Assembly: GCA_021203065.1 (NCBI GenBank)
Contig: JAJQBX010000033.1
Location: forward strand, 1 to 58,070
DNA from: Oscillospiraceae bacterium
GTDB lineage: Bacteria > Bacillota > Clostridia > Oscillospirales > Ruminococcaceae
Direction: 5' to 3'
Length of the DNA: 58,070 nucleotides
The notes beneath the pieces are model-generated. The model saw nothing but the letters and a program-made list of their open reading frames with translations, made no database searches and had not been told where the DNA came from. This document shows positions 22,404 through 32,012 of the stretch, one piece after another. Every line of letters starts with the position of its first letter. The first letter of the stretch is position 1. Both the position numbers and the translations under genes were made by a program.

Positions 22404-23630
22404 TCAGTGTAGGGGTCTCCCCTCCAAATAATACCTCTTATCCTCTGCATGCCCCATCGAGAAGGTCTTTCTGGGGAGTGCGCCGTCTTGGATGACGGCG
22501 GGGAAGAGATCACTCTTATCCATCGGCTCTAAAATAAATCCGACGGAGTTCTCTTCCTTTGCAAGATTCTTAAGGACATCCTCGCCGTGGATATAGTCAA
22601 TTTCGCCGCCGTGAGTTTTGAGATATTCGTCCAAAAACATCTGCAAACTTCCGACTGCAAGCTTTGAAAGCGGATTGTGGATGGTGAGGGTCTTCTCCTT
22701 GCCTCTGGTGACGACAGTAAGCTTCTGACCGTCGCCGCTGTCAGCTATGCCGAGCTTTTCTGACATTTCCGAAAGAAGCTGCCCCGGGTCAACTCCCGTA
22801 ACAATACGGTGAATCGCCTCGAATTCAAGGGCTTCCGAATGGAGATTGACAATCTCGCAGAGGGCATAGCGGGCAGGATGGCTTGTCATGTCAGCTCCCG
22901 GATTCTCACGCTTTAGTCTTTCGTAATGCTCCTTTGCGGTCGCCAAAGAATGGTTTCCGTCGCCCATTGCAAAAAGGAGCTCGCACTTTTTCCGGAGATC
23001 TCCGAGGGCGTTATCCACCGCCGAAATCTCACTGTCCGAAAGAAGATACCCCGAAATGCTGCCTCCGCCCTGCATGAGGTCGAAATCATAGAGTTCGGTG
23101 AGCTCAGAAATCCTCCCCGAAAGCGGCTCGATGACCGTCTTCTCCGGGTCATCAATCAGAATCATTATATGCGGAAGCTCAATCTTGGCATTCTCACGGA
23201 TTCTGAGCCTCGGGGGAATTCTCTCCGCCACCGTAGCCTCAGTCGCCCGAATCTGGGAGGCTGATCCGGGATGGTAGTCATACTCCTCAAGGTCGACCGC
23301 CCCGACAATCCCCTCCCTGAGCTTCCCGTCAGACTGAATTCTGCGGACATAAATCATTGAGTTTTTATATTCCCTGAAAACTCCCGAGCCAAGATAGCTT
23401 TCGATATTCCGGTTGATTTCGGAGATGCGGGTTTCCGTATCCTCTTTCCCAAGATAAATCTCCGGCAGAACAAGCCTCAAGGTCGACGGGCAGTCCCCGA
23501 CAATACTTTCGGTCTTCGCCCAGTACCCCGGCTCGCCGGTAAACTGGTCGCATGCGACAACAGACCATTTTGTCATATCGGTATTATCATTTGGAAGAAG
23601 GATGTTGGCAGGGTGGAAAGCGGTGTGCAT
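22404..23630 (-). CDS. DUF1015 family protein
   Basis: A 408-residue cytosolic protein recognised by FAMGDGNHSLATAKEHYE (about 242), HPARYALCEIVNLH and WSVVACDQFTGEP near the N-terminus. Family members often follow serC/serA or kinase genes but have no settled function. AAAGGAG is 8 nt before the ATG. The papain-like gene follows after 19 nt, so the two likely form an operon. Confidence 0.85.
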   Translation of the reverse strand: MHTAFHPANILLPNDNTDMTKWSVVACDQFTGEPGYWAKTESIVGDCPSTLRLVLPEIYLGKEDTETRISEINRNIESYLGSGVFREYKNSMIYVRRIQSDGKLREGIVGAVDLEEYDYHPGSASQIRATEATVAERIPPRLRIRENAKIELPHIMILIDDPEKTVIEPLSGRISELTELYDFDLMQGGGSISGYLLSDSEISAVDNALGDLRKKCELLFAMGDGNHSLATAKEHYERLKRENPGADMTSHPARYALCEIVNLHSEALEFEAIHRIVTGVDPGQLLSEMSEKLGIADSGDGQKLTVVTRGKEKTLTIHNPLSKLAVGSLQMFLDEYLKTHGGEIDYIHGEDVLKNLAKEENSVGFILEPMDKSDLFPAVIQDGALPRKTFSMGHAEDKRYYLEGRPLH

Positions 23631-23710
23631 AAAAGTGCTCCTTTTTAATTTGTAATATGTACAACAAAATTGTCGCCGCTTTGCGGCGATGCGCCTCCCT
23701 TTGGTCGGCG

Positions 23711-23756
23711 CACCCCTCAGTCAGCTTCGCTGACAGCTCCCCTTAACAGGGGAGCC
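23711..23756. repeat. Left inverted arm around the Phd-like gene
   Basis: CACCCCTCAGTCAGC...GGGGAGCC, arm 1 of repeat family A. Its reverse complement lies at 24100-24145 on the other side of the gene. Confidence 0.85.
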
Positions 23757-23765
23757 ATAATTGCG

Positions 23766-24062
23766 CTATTTCACGCTGTGATTTTCTAAATTACCATACT
23801 TATTTCTCATTTCGGCAAAAAACTCATCACCGTCTACGAAAGGAACGCCACTTTCTTCATCTTCCACCGCTTCGTTGATAAGTACTGCAATTTCGTGTTC
23901 AAAGTAAGTGTCCTTAATCAAATCGATGCTCATGATAACCATATCATTTCCATCATCGCTCTTGACGAGAAATGGAACATCGCTTTCTTTGCACATTTCC
24001 GAAACCCTCTCAGGGTTCTGGAATTCACTGATGGACATAGTCTTCATTTCTGTAGTCTTCAT
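23766..24062 (-). CDS. Phd/YefM-like antitoxin, no partner toxin seen
   Basis: A 98-residue acidic protein. SISEFQNPERVSEMCKESD followed by PFLVKSDDGNDMVIMSID (about 10-47) matches the DNA-binding half of Phd/YefM antitoxins. The C-terminal half (VLINEAVEDEESG) would wrap a toxin. No toxin gene is adjacent on either side. AAGGAG is 8 nt before the ATG. The gene lies exactly between two inverted arms of the family A repeat, suggesting movement or capture as a cassette. Confidence 0.7.
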   Translation of the reverse strand: MKTTEMKTMSISEFQNPERVSEMCKESDVPFLVKSDDGNDMVIMSIDLIKDTYFEHEIAVLINEAVEDEESGVPFVDGDEFFAEMRNKYGNLENHSVK

Positions 24063-24099
24063 GTTATCTACTCCTTAAAAGTTATCCTCTCGCACTTAT

Positions 24100-24145
24100 G
24101 GCTCCCCTGTTAAGGGGAGCTGTCAGCGAAGCTGACTGAGGGGTG
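24100..24145. repeat. Right inverted arm around the Phd-like gene
   Basis: GGCTCCCC...GAGGGGTG. The bases just inside it (CTCTCGCACTTAT) nearly match those inside the right arm at 44536. Confidence 0.85.
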
Positions 24146-24210
24146 CTGCGACCAAAGGGAGCGGCGTCGGTGGAGGCGACACCAGTCGCCGTAACCGACA
24201 TCTGTAGAGG

Positions 24211-26946
24211 TTACAAATCCCTCCCGCAGCACTTCTTATACTTCTTCCCACTTCCGCAGGGGCAGGGGTCGTTGCGACCTATTTTTTTGCCTGTTTTGCG
24301 GGTGGCGGAGACGGAGCCGTCGGAAGAGCCGCCGGTGGGGTCGGCTTTCAGGACCTGCTCACGCTTGATGGGGGCGTCTTTCTTTAAGTGAGTGTGATAG
24401 AGGATTCTTACTGTATCCTCACAGATGGACTCAATCATGGCGTCGAACATGTCAAAGCCTTCCATACGGTATGCAACAACAGGGTCGTGGCTGCCGTAGG
24501 AGCGGAGCGCAATTCCTTTCTTGAGTTCGTCCATGTCGTCGATGTGCTGCATCCACTTCGTGTCTACAACCTTAAGAAGCGCAACTCTCTCGCACTCTCT
24601 TAAGATCTCAGTGCCGAGTTCAACCTCCTTGTCGTCATAGGCTTTGAGTGCCACCTCGGTGACCTCTTCAGAAACCTTTTCACGGGTGAGGTCGGAAAGC
24701 TCCTGAACAGTGTAATTGAAGTCGTTCGGAATTGTGAAGAGCCCGGCGAAGTGCTCTCTGAGCCCTGCGAAGTTCCAGTTCTCCTGCTCCTCGCCGCTTA
24801 GATAGGTGTTTACGCTGTTTGTGACGAAATCCCTTATCATCTTCTGGATGTTAGCGTGGATGTCCTCGCCCTCAAGAACCTGCGAACGCTGACCGTAGAT
24901 AATTTCACGCTGCTGGTTCATTACGTCGTCGTAGTTGAGGACGTTCTTACGGATGTTGAAGTTACGTCCCTCAACCTTCTTCTGGGCGGACTCTATTGTG
25001 TTTGAAAGCATCTTCGACTCGATAGGCATGTTCTCGTCGACGTTGAGTGAATTCATCATTGATGTTATCCTGTCGCCGCCGAAGAGGCGCATAAGGTCGT
25101 CCTCGAGCGAGAGATAGAAGCGGCTTTCGCCCTCGTCTCCCTGACGACCGGAACGTCCACGGAGCTGGTTGTCGATTCGTCTCGACTCATGACGCTCAGT
25201 GCCGATGATGAAGAGCCCTCCTGCCGCCTTGACCTCTTTCGCCTTTTCTTTAATTTCTGCGGCAAATTTGTCGTAGGTCTCGTGATAGAGCTTTCTGCCC
25301 TCAATGATTCTCTCGTCGTCGGTGTCGGTGAAGCCGGTGATGTCGTAGATTGCCTCTTCTGTATACTCAAGCTTTCTGAGCTCCGCCTTTGCCAAGAACT
25401 CGGCATTACCGCCGAGCATTATATCAGTACCACGTCCAGCCATGTTGGTGGCGATGGTGACAGCTCCCAATTGACCTGCCTGCGCCACAATCTGGGCTTC
25501 ACGCTCATGGTGCTTGGCGTTTAAGACCTCGTGCTCGATTCCACGACGCTTTAGCATCTTCGAAAGAAGCTCCGACTTCTCGATAGAAACTGTACCGACC
25601 AGAACCGGCTGACCCTTTTCGTGGCACTTGGCAACCTGATCGATAACTGCGTTATACTTTCCCTGCTCGGTCTTATAGACGACGTCAGGGTGGTCGATTC
25701 TTATCATCGGCATATTTGTCGGGATTACGATGACGTCAAGCTTATAAATCTCCCTGAATTCAGCCTCTTCGGTTGCGGCAGTACCTGTCATACCGGAGAG
25801 CTTTTTATAAAGACGGAAATAGTTCTGGAAAGTGATTGTGGCGATAGTCTTCGACTCGTGAGCGACTTTTACGCCCTCCTTTGCCTCTATAGCCTGATGG
25901 AGACCGTCGTTATACCGTCTTCCGTACATGATTCGACCGGTGAACTCGTCGACGATGAGAACCTCGCCGTCCTTGACGACATAGTTTATGTCTCTCTTCA
26001 TGACGCCGTTCGCCTTGATAGCCTGATTTATGTGATGAAGTAGCGTGATGTTCTCGGTGTCGGAAAGATTCTCAACCCCGAAATAAGCCTCAGCCTTTGC
26101 AGTTCCCTTTTTGGTGAGGGTTGCAGTGCCCGCTTTCTCGTCGACGATATAGTCGCCGTCATAGGCTTCGTCGGTGTCGACCTTCTTCTCAACCTCAACG
26201 ACTACGTTCTTCTGTAAGGTCTTTGCAAAGCGGTCTGCTCTCTGATATAAATCAGTAGACTTGTCGCCCTTTCCGGAGATGATAAGAGGGGTTCTCGCCT
26301 CATCGATTAAGATCGAGTCGACCTCATCGACGATAGCAAACGCATGCCCACGCTGAACACGGTTCTTCTTATAGATGACCATGTTGTCTCTGAGGTAGTC
26401 AAAGCCGAACTCGTTATTCGTTCCGTAGGTGATGTCGCAGGCATAGGCTTCCCGCCTCTCGTCGTTATTCATTGAGTGCAGAATAACGCCGATAGAGAGC
26501 CCCAAGAATCTGTAGACTCTTCCCATCTCCTCCGACTGGAACTTGGCAAGATAGTCGTTGACGGTTACAACATGCACTCCCTCGCCGGTAAGAGCATTGA
26601 GGTATGACGCCAAGCATGCAGTAAGGGTCTTGCCCTCACCGGTTTTCATCTCGGCGATTCTTCCCTGATGAAGCACTATTGCGCCGACAATCTGGACGGG
26701 AAATGCCCTCTTCCCCAACACTCTCGCCGCCGCCTCCCGGCAGACCGCCAGAGCCTCCGGCATGATGTCGTCAAGAGTTTTCCCCGAAGCCAGCTCCGAC
26801 TTAAATCTGTCGGTCTCTCCTCTCAAATCTGCATCCGAAAACGCCTTGTACTTGTCCTCCAGATCGAGAACCTTTTTCTTGATGGGTTCGATTTTCTTTA
26901 ATTCTTTGTCGGAATACGAACCAAAAATTTTATCTAAAAATGCCAT
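24211..26946 (-). CDS. secA: Preprotein translocase ATPase SecA
   Basis: Drives post-translational export through SecYE. The N-terminal [19 protein letters not shown] is followed by Walker [28 protein letters not shown] (DEVD box), the ATPase 2 motif [13 protein letters not shown], and arginine-finger region [11 protein letters not shown]. The C-terminal zinc tail reads [14 protein letters not shown], the SecB/ribosome-binding form. The ATG is set by AAAGGAG; 911 residues is slightly longer than in Bacillus. Monocistronic, with its own promoter, and divergent from the Rnf operon. Confidence 0.98.
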   Translation of the reverse strand: MAFLDKIFGSYSDKELKKIEPIKKKVLDLEDKYKAFSDADLRGETDRFKSELASGKTLDDIMPEALAVCREAAARVLGKRAFPVQIVGAIVLHQGRIAEMKTGEGKTLTACLASYLNALTGEGVHVVTVNDYLAKFQSEEMGRVYRFLGLSIGVILHSMNNDERREAYACDITYGTNNEFGFDYLRDNMVIYKKNRVQRGHAFAIVDEVDSILIDEARTPLIISGKGDKSTDLYQRADRFAKTLQKNVVVEVEKKVDTDEAYDGDYIVDEKAGTATLTKKGTAKAEAYFGVENLSDTENITLLHHINQAIKANGVMKRDINYVVKDGEVLIVDEFTGRIMYGRRYNDGLHQAIEAKEGVKVAHESKTIATITFQNYFRLYKKLSGMTGTAATEEAEFREIYKLDVIVIPTNMPMIRIDHPDVVYKTEQGKYNAVIDQVAKCHEKGQPVLVGTVSIEKSELLSKMLKRRGIEHEVLNAKHHEREAQIVAQAGQLGAVTIATNMAGRGTDIMLGGNAEFLAKAELRKLEYTEEAIYDITGFTDTDDERIIEGRKLYHETYDKFAAEIKEKAKEVKAAGGLFIIGTERHESRRIDNQLRGRSGRQGDEGESRFYLSLEDDLMRLFGGDRITSMMNSLNVDENMPIESKMLSNTIESAQKKVEGRNFNIRKNVLNYDDVMNQQREIIYGQRSQVLEGEDIHANIQKMIRDFVTNSVNTYLSGEEQENWNFAGLREHFAGLFTIPNDFNYTVQELSDLTREKVSEEVTEVALKAYDDKEVELGTEILRECERVALLKVVDTKWMQHIDDMDELKKGIALRSYGSHDPVVAYRMEGFDMFDAMIESICEDTVRILYHTHLKKDAPIKREQVLKADPTGGSSDGSVSATRKTGKKIGRNDPCPCGSGKKYKKCCGRDL

Positions 26947-26984
26947 GGTGATGGCTCCTTTCTTGCGTGAAAACATTCAGATTA

Positions 26985-27013
26985 AGTATACTCCGAAATA
27001 CTGTGCATGTCAA
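26985..27013 (-). promoter_or_regulatory. secA promoter
   Basis: TTGACA and TATACT on the minus strand, 17-bp spacer, 39 bp before the start. The rnfC promoter must lie in the same 138-bp AT-rich gap; TATAAT at 27042-27047 is a candidate -10 with no good -35. Confidence 0.85.
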
Positions 27014-27084
27014 TATTGCATTTTTGTAGATTCTGTGATATTATAATATAGTATAGCCAACAACCAAAGAATGAGGTGTATAAA

Positions 27085-28419
27085 ATGCTCGAAAGTCGTG
27101 TCAGGAGTTTCAGGGGTGGGGTGCATCCTAAGGGGCATAAGGATATGTCCATGGACTCTGCCATAGAAAAGCTCTCACCAAAGGGCGAAATATCCTATCT
27201 TATGAGCCAGCATATAGGTGCTCCTGCTCAGCCGTGTGTGACGGTGGGGCAGAGGGTTCTTGTGGGGGAGACAATCGGAAAAGCTCCGTCGTTTGTCTCC
27301 GCTGATATTTGTTCGTCCGTTTCCGGGGTGGTGAAAGCCATCAAGCCTGTCCCCACGTCATCTGGCGACGACGTAACCGCCATCACCATAGAAAACGACT
27401 ACGAGTATGAAGCCATAGAGGGCTTGGGCGAGCCAAGGGACTATGAGAGTCTCTCAAAGGACGAGATAAGGGAGGCTATAAGAGCCGCCGGTCTTGTCGG
27501 AATGGGAGGAGCGGGATTTCCTCTTACCGTCAAGCTCACTGTAAAAGACGACTCAAAAATCGATCACGTCATAGTAAACTGCGCCGAATGCGAGCCCTAC
27601 ATAACCTGCGACTACCGTCTGATGCTCGAAAGAACCGAAAAGGCAGTCTTAGGTCTCAAGGTAGTCCTCAAGCTCTTCGACAACGCCAAGGGCGTCTTTG
27701 CAGTCGAAAACAATAAGCCCTTGGCTATAGAAGCCCTCGCCAAGGCTACCGAGGGAAGCAAGCGGATGATAGTCCAGCCGCTTAAGACCAAGTATCCCCA
27801 AGGCGGCGAGCGGCTTATAATAGAAGCGGTCACCGGTCGGCAGATAAATTCAAAGATGCTCCCTGCCGATGCCGGGTGCGTCGTAATAAACCTTGCAACA
27901 ATAATGGCGGCGGCTGATGCCGTCTGTAATAAAACTCCCCTTATGACGAGGGTAGTCACCGTCACCGGGGACGCTATTGAAAATCCCTCGAACTTCGAAG
28001 TTCCGATTGGTATCTGTGCCCGGGAGCTGGTGGAGGCGGCAGGGGGCTTCAAGAGTGATCCCGAAAAGATAATCTTCGGAGGTCCCATGATGGGAGCTTC
28101 GATAATAGACCTTGATGTCCCTGTCACAAAGACAACCTCCTGCATTCTGTGCCTCGGACACGATGAGGTCAAGGGCTTGGAGGCTACAGCATGTATAAGA
28201 TGCGGGCGTTGCATGAATGCCTGCCCTGAAAACCTGATGCCGCTGAAGCTCAAGGACTTAGCGGATAAGGGAAGATATGAAGAGTTTGAAAAGCTTGGCG
28301 GGCTTGAGTGCATAAGCTGCGGCAGTTGCACCTATATCTGCCCCGCAAAGCGGAGGCTTTCGCAGTCGATAACTGCGGCAAAGCGTGAAGTTCTTGCAAG
28401 AAAGAAGGCGAAAAAATGA
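27085..28419 (+). CDS. rnfC: Rnf complex subunit RnfC
   Basis: Peripheral NADH/FMN-binding subunit of the ferredoxin:NAD+ oxidoreductase. The RnfC barrel starts with FRGGVHPKGHKD, the NADH-binding region includes GLVGMGGAGFPLTVKL and NCAECEPYITCDYRL, and two [4Fe-4S] clusters are bound by CIRCGRCMNACPENLMP and CISCGSCTYICP near the C-terminus. GAGGTG is 6 nt before the ATG. It is the first gene of a tightly overlapping operon CDGEAB, the common clostridial order. Confidence 0.96.
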   Translation: MLESRVRSFRGGVHPKGHKDMSMDSAIEKLSPKGEISYLMSQHIGAPAQPCVTVGQRVLVGETIGKAPSFVSADICSSVSGVVKAIKPVPTSSGDDVTAITIENDYEYEAIEGLGEPRDYESLSKDEIREAIRAAGLVGMGGAGFPLTVKLTVKDDSKIDHVIVNCAECEPYITCDYRLMLERTEKAVLGLKVVLKLFDNAKGVFAVENNKPLAIEALAKATEGSKRMIVQPLKTKYPQGGERLIIEAVTGRQINSKMLPADAGCVVINLATIMAAADAVCNKTPLMTRVVTVTGDAIENPSNFEVPIGICARELVEAAGGFKSDPEKIIFGGPMMGASIIDLDVPVTKTTSCILCLGHDEVKGLEATACIRCGRCMNACPENLMPLKLKDLADKGRYEEFEKLGGLECISCGSCTYICPAKRRLSQSITAAKREVLARKKAKK

Positions 28420-29360
28420 AGCTCAATATGTCAATTTCGCCACATGTCAGGTCTCATGACTCAACACGCTCGGTGATGCTCGATGTCGCAATCGCACTTA
28501 TCCCCTCTATTATCATCGGCATTTACTATGGCGGCTGGCGTGCAGCACTCGTCGTTGCCCTCTCCGTCGGCTCGTGCGTACTCTGCGAATTCCTGTATGA
28601 CAAGCTCATGCACAAGCCGAACACCATCGGCGACTGCTCGGCAGTGGTTACAGGGCTGATACTCGCCTGCAATCTCTATTCAACAGCTCCCATCTGGCTT
28701 CCCATCTTGGGCGGAGCATTTGCCATAATCGTTGTAAAGATGCTCTACGGCGGCTTGGGTCAGAACTTCATGAACCCCGCCTGCGCCGCAAGGTGCTTCT
28801 TACTCATCTCATTCCCGTCGATAATGACCAGCTACCCGACTCTTGACGGAGTTTCCAGCGCAACGCCTCTGACGGCTCTTGCATCAGGGGAGACGGTCAG
28901 CCTCAGTTCGCTTCTTTTGGGAAATCACATCGGCACAATCGGCGAGACCTCGGCTATTGCAATTCTGATAGGCTTTTTGTATCTTGTTTTCAAGAAAGTA
29001 ATAAGCCCGAGAATCACCCTCTGCACCGTCGGTTCTGCGGCTCTGTTCTTAGTGGTATTCGGGAACATGGCAGGAGAAACGGTAAACTTAAGCTTCATGA
29101 TGACTCAGCTTCTTGCCGGAGGACTTCTCTTCGGAGCAGTATTCATGGCTACCGACTACGTTACAGCCCCTGTTACCAAGTGGGGACAGGTTATCTATGC
29201 CTGCGTTATAGGACTCCTCGTCGCATTCATCCGCTGCTACGGCGGCTCTACTGAGGGAATGAGCTATGCGATAATTATCGCCAATCTCCTCACTCCTCTT
29301 CTTGAAAAGGCTACCAAGCCCAAGCCCTTCGGGATAAGAAAGGAGCGTGAGGCGAAGTGA
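28416..29360 (+). CDS. rnfD: Rnf complex subunit RnfD
   Basis: Membrane subunit with about nine hydrophobic helices. The conserved GVSSATPLTAL (about 147-157) contains the threonine to which FMN is joined covalently by ApbE, encoded six genes on. NFMNPACAARCF is also conserved. It overlaps rnfC by ATGA, so the genes are translationally coupled. Confidence 0.95.
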   Translation: MKLNMSISPHVRSHDSTRSVMLDVAIALIPSIIIGIYYGGWRAALVVALSVGSCVLCEFLYDKLMHKPNTIGDCSAVVTGLILACNLYSTAPIWLPILGGAFAIIVVKMLYGGLGQNFMNPACAARCFLLISFPSIMTSYPTLDGVSSATPLTALASGETVSLSSLLLGNHIGTIGETSAIAILIGFLYLVFKKVISPRITLCTVGSAALFLVVFGNMAGETVNLSFMMTQLLAGGLLFGAVFMATDYVTAPVTKWGQVIYACVIGLLVAFIRCYGGSTEGMSYAIIIANLLTPLLEKATKPKPFGIRKEREAK

Positions 29361-29950
29361 AGAAGATTATACTCGATACTCTTAAGCTCATTGCTATTAC
29401 TTTGATCGCCGGTCTGCTTCTTTCGGTAGTATACCAGCTGACAAAGGACACAATTGCGGAGGCGGAAGCTAAGGAGCTCACCGATTCCTATTCTGCGGTG
29501 ATGGAAGAGGCGTCGGAATTTGTAGAAGTTACCGTCACTGAAACGACGGCTTTCGACGACGACACATCTCTTAATACAGCTCTCACCGCCTATGACTCTG
29601 ACGGAAACGTCATCGGAACAGTACTCTCCGTCACCTCCCACAAGGGCTACGGCGGAGACATTGACATCACAATTGGCATCGACACCGACGGAGTCATCAC
29701 CGGGGTTGTAGTCACCTCGATGAGCGAGACCTCGGGACTCGGCGCAAACTGCCAGAACGAGGAATGGATTTCGCAGTATATCGGTAAGAGCGGCGAAATT
29801 ACCTACTCAAAGACCGGCGCAACCGAAGAAAACGAGATTGACGCCATTTCGGGAGCCACAAAAACCACCCGTGCAGTCACAAACGCAGTCAATGCGGCAC
29901 TCGATTTTGCCGCCGAATATTTCGGCTATGGAGAGGGAGGGGAATCTTAA
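29357..29950 (+). CDS. rnfG: Rnf complex subunit RnfG
   Basis: One N-terminal membrane helix anchors an extracytoplasmic FMN-binding domain. SGATKTTRAVTNAV (about 170) is the S(T)GAT flavinylation motif, and SETSGLGANC is also typical. It overlaps rnfD by 4 nt. The 197-residue length is normal. Confidence 0.95.
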   Translation: MKKIILDTLKLIAITLIAGLLLSVVYQLTKDTIAEAEAKELTDSYSAVMEEASEFVEVTVTETTAFDDDTSLNTALTAYDSDGNVIGTVLSVTSHKGYGGDIDITIGIDTDGVITGVVVTSMSETSGLGANCQNEEWISQYIGKSGEITYSKTGATEENEIDAISGATKTTRAVTNAVNAALDFAAEYFGYGEGGES

Positions 29951-30639
29951 TGAAAACAGCATTAGAGCGGCTATATAACGGCATCATAAAGGAGAACCCG
30001 ACACTCGTACTCATGCTCGGAATGTGCCCGACCCTCGCCGTCACGACGAGTGCGATAAACGGCTTGGGAATGGGGCTTTCGACCTGCTTTGTACTGATGC
30101 TTTCTAACCTCATCATCTCACTTCTGAGAAAGTTCATCCCCGACAGCGTCAGAATGCCAGCCTACATAGTCGTTATAGCATCGTTTGTCACAATAGTTGA
30201 ACTTCTCATGCAGGCTTATGTCAGAAGCTTATACTCGTCTCTTGGGCTCTATATCCCCCTTATCGTTGTAAACTGCATCATAATGGGGCGTGCTGAGAGC
30301 TATGCTTCAAAGAACCCTCCCGTAGCTTCGTTCTTCGACGGCTTGGGAATGGGCTTGGGATTCACTCTGGCACTCACCATCATCGGCGCAATACGAGAGC
30401 TTTTGGGTGCAGGAACGCTCTTCGGCTTTGACATAATGCCGGACAGCTTCGAACCTATATCAATCATGATTATGGCACCCGGTGCGTTCTTTGTTTTGGC
30501 TGTACTGACAGCTCTGCAGAATAAGCTTGGCGCTCCAAGCGCAACAAACAAGGAAAAAGGCGAAGAGTCCTGCGCCGGCAACTGCTCCGGTTGCTCGGCT
30601 TCCTGCTCTTTCAGAACTGAGGGAGGTGACGGCAAATGA
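29950..30639 (+). CDS. rnfE: Rnf complex subunit RnfE
   Basis: Six-helix membrane subunit (NPTLVLMLGMCPTLAVTTSA near the start), paralogous to RnfA; RnfA and RnfE cysteines hold a membrane [2Fe-2S] cluster. Odd: a C-terminal tail adds four closely spaced cysteines (CAGNCSGCSASC), not part of the usual fold and possibly a metal or cluster site. It starts one base inside the rnfG stop codon. Confidence 0.94.
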   Translation: MKTALERLYNGIIKENPTLVLMLGMCPTLAVTTSAINGLGMGLSTCFVLMLSNLIISLLRKFIPDSVRMPAYIVVIASFVTIVELLMQAYVRSLYSSLGLYIPLIVVNCIIMGRAESYASKNPPVASFFDGLGMGLGFTLALTIIGAIRELLGAGTLFGFDIMPDSFEPISIMIMAPGAFFVLAVLTALQNKLGAPSATNKEKGEESCAGNCSGCSASCSFRTEGGDGK

Positions 30640-31217
30640 GTGCAATAACTACCTTGGTTGTAGGAATCATCTCTGCGGCACTTGTAAATAACGTAGTCTT
30701 AAGCCAGTTCCTTGGAATCTGTCCGTTCTTGGGCGTCTCAAGAAAGACCTCGACTGCCGTCGGAATGGGAACTGCTGTTATCTGCGTAATAACCGTTTCC
30801 TCCTGCATCACATATTTCATAAACGTCTACATATTGGGCGAGAAGTATTCCTATCTTCGGACGATAGTCTTTATCCTGATAATTGCGGGACTGGTGCAGT
30901 CGGTTGAGATTATCTTAAAGAAGAAGATGCCCAGCCTGTATAAATCTCTCGGAGTTTACCTCCCCCTCATCACCACGAACTGCTCCGTTTTGGGCGTTGC
31001 AATCGACTCTGCCAATAACGGCTACAGCTTCGCAGAGACTATGATCTATTCAGTTGGAACGGCGATAGGCTTCCTTATTGCTATAGTCATCATGTCCGGC
31101 ATCCGGGAGAACATCGAGGACAACGACATCCCGGAGGCTTTCAAGGGAATGCCGATAGTACTTGTAACTGCAGGGCTGATGGCGATAGCGTTCGTCGGCT
31201 TCTCGGGAACAATGTGA
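30636..31217 (+). CDS. rnfA: Rnf complex subunit RnfA
   Basis: A 193-residue, six-helix membrane protein with the conserved NNVVLSQFLGICPFLGVS and TNCSVLGVA segments, pseudo-symmetric to RnfE. The ATG overlaps rnfE by 4 nt. Confidence 0.95.
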   Translation: MSAITTLVVGIISAALVNNVVLSQFLGICPFLGVSRKTSTAVGMGTAVICVITVSSCITYFINVYILGEKYSYLRTIVFILIIAGLVQSVEIILKKKMPSLYKSLGVYLPLITTNCSVLGVAIDSANNGYSFAETMIYSVGTAIGFLIAIVIMSGIRENIEDNDIPEAFKGMPIVLVTAGLMAIAFVGFSGTM

Positions 31218-31226
31218 GGTGAGAGT

Positions 31227-32012
31227 ATGCTTACAGAAATCATTATTGCGGCGGCTGTAATTGTCGTCATAAGCGTTATAGTCGGAATCGCCCTCGGCTT
31301 TCTCTCCCAGAAGTTCAAGGTTGAGGTCGACCCGAAAGAGCAGAAGATCCGTGAGTGCCTCGCCGGCTCAAACTGCGGCGCATGCGGCTATGCGGGATGC
31401 GATTCCTATGCAAAAGCTGTCGCCGAGGGAACGGCAGAGCCGACGCTCTGCAACGCCTCGGATAAAGTGAAAATTGGCGAAATACTTGGCTTGAGCCTTT
31501 CTCAGGGTGAGCGGATGGTCGCCTATGTAAAGTGTGCGGGGACTAATTCGACCTCAACCATGCTCTACGACTACTTCGACGAGCATGACTGCCGGATATG
31601 CTACATGGCTCCGAAGCACGGACCAAAGGGCTGTGGCTTCAGCTGCTGCGGGTTTGGCTCCTGTCAGGACGTCTGCCCTGAGGGCGGCATCAAGATCATC
31701 GACGGCGTCGCAGTTATAGACCGTGAATCCTGCCAAGGGTGCGGAAGCTGCGTCAGCGTTTGTCCTGCTCACTTAATAGAACTCATCCCCTACAGTGCCA
31801 AGTATATGGTGAAGTGCTCGTCGCATGCTAAGGGAAAGGACGTAAAGTCGGTCTGCTCTGTCGGCTGTATCGGCTGCGGCTTATGCGCCCGGGTCTGCGA
31901 GTCGGGAGCTATCACCATTGAAAACAACCTTGCGCACATAGACCATTCGAAGTGCACCGGCTGCGGCAAATGCGCCGAGAAGTGCCCTGCAAAAATAATA
32001 GTAAAGCTATGA
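31227..32012 (+). CDS. rnfB: Rnf complex ferredoxin subunit RnfB
   Basis: Electron entry subunit: one N-terminal membrane helix, a [4Fe-4S] domain with CLAGSNCGACGYAGCDSY (about 46-63), then a run of ferredoxin-type motifs (CGFGSCQDVCPEG, CQGCGSCVSVCP, CIGCGLCARVCE, CTGCGKCAEKCP). It takes electrons from reduced ferredoxin. GAGGTGAGAG precedes the ATG. Its stop overlaps the apbE start. Confidence 0.96.
   Translation: MLTEIIIAAAVIVVISVIVGIALGFLSQKFKVEVDPKEQKIRECLAGSNCGACGYAGCDSYAKAVAEGTAEPTLCNASDKVKIGEILGLSLSQGERMVAYVKCAGTNSTSTMLYDYFDEHDCRICYMAPKHGPKGCGFSCCGFGSCQDVCPEGGIKIIDGVAVIDRESCQGCGSCVSVCPAHLIELIPYSAKYMVKCSSHAKGKDVKSVCSVGCIGCGLCARVCESGAITIENNLAHIDHSKCTGCGKCAEKCPAKIIVKL

Noticed and set aside
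30460-30645. Genes on the opposite strand within the rnf operon
   Set aside because: Open frames opposite GC-rich coding sequence, without ribosome binding sites or recognisable products.
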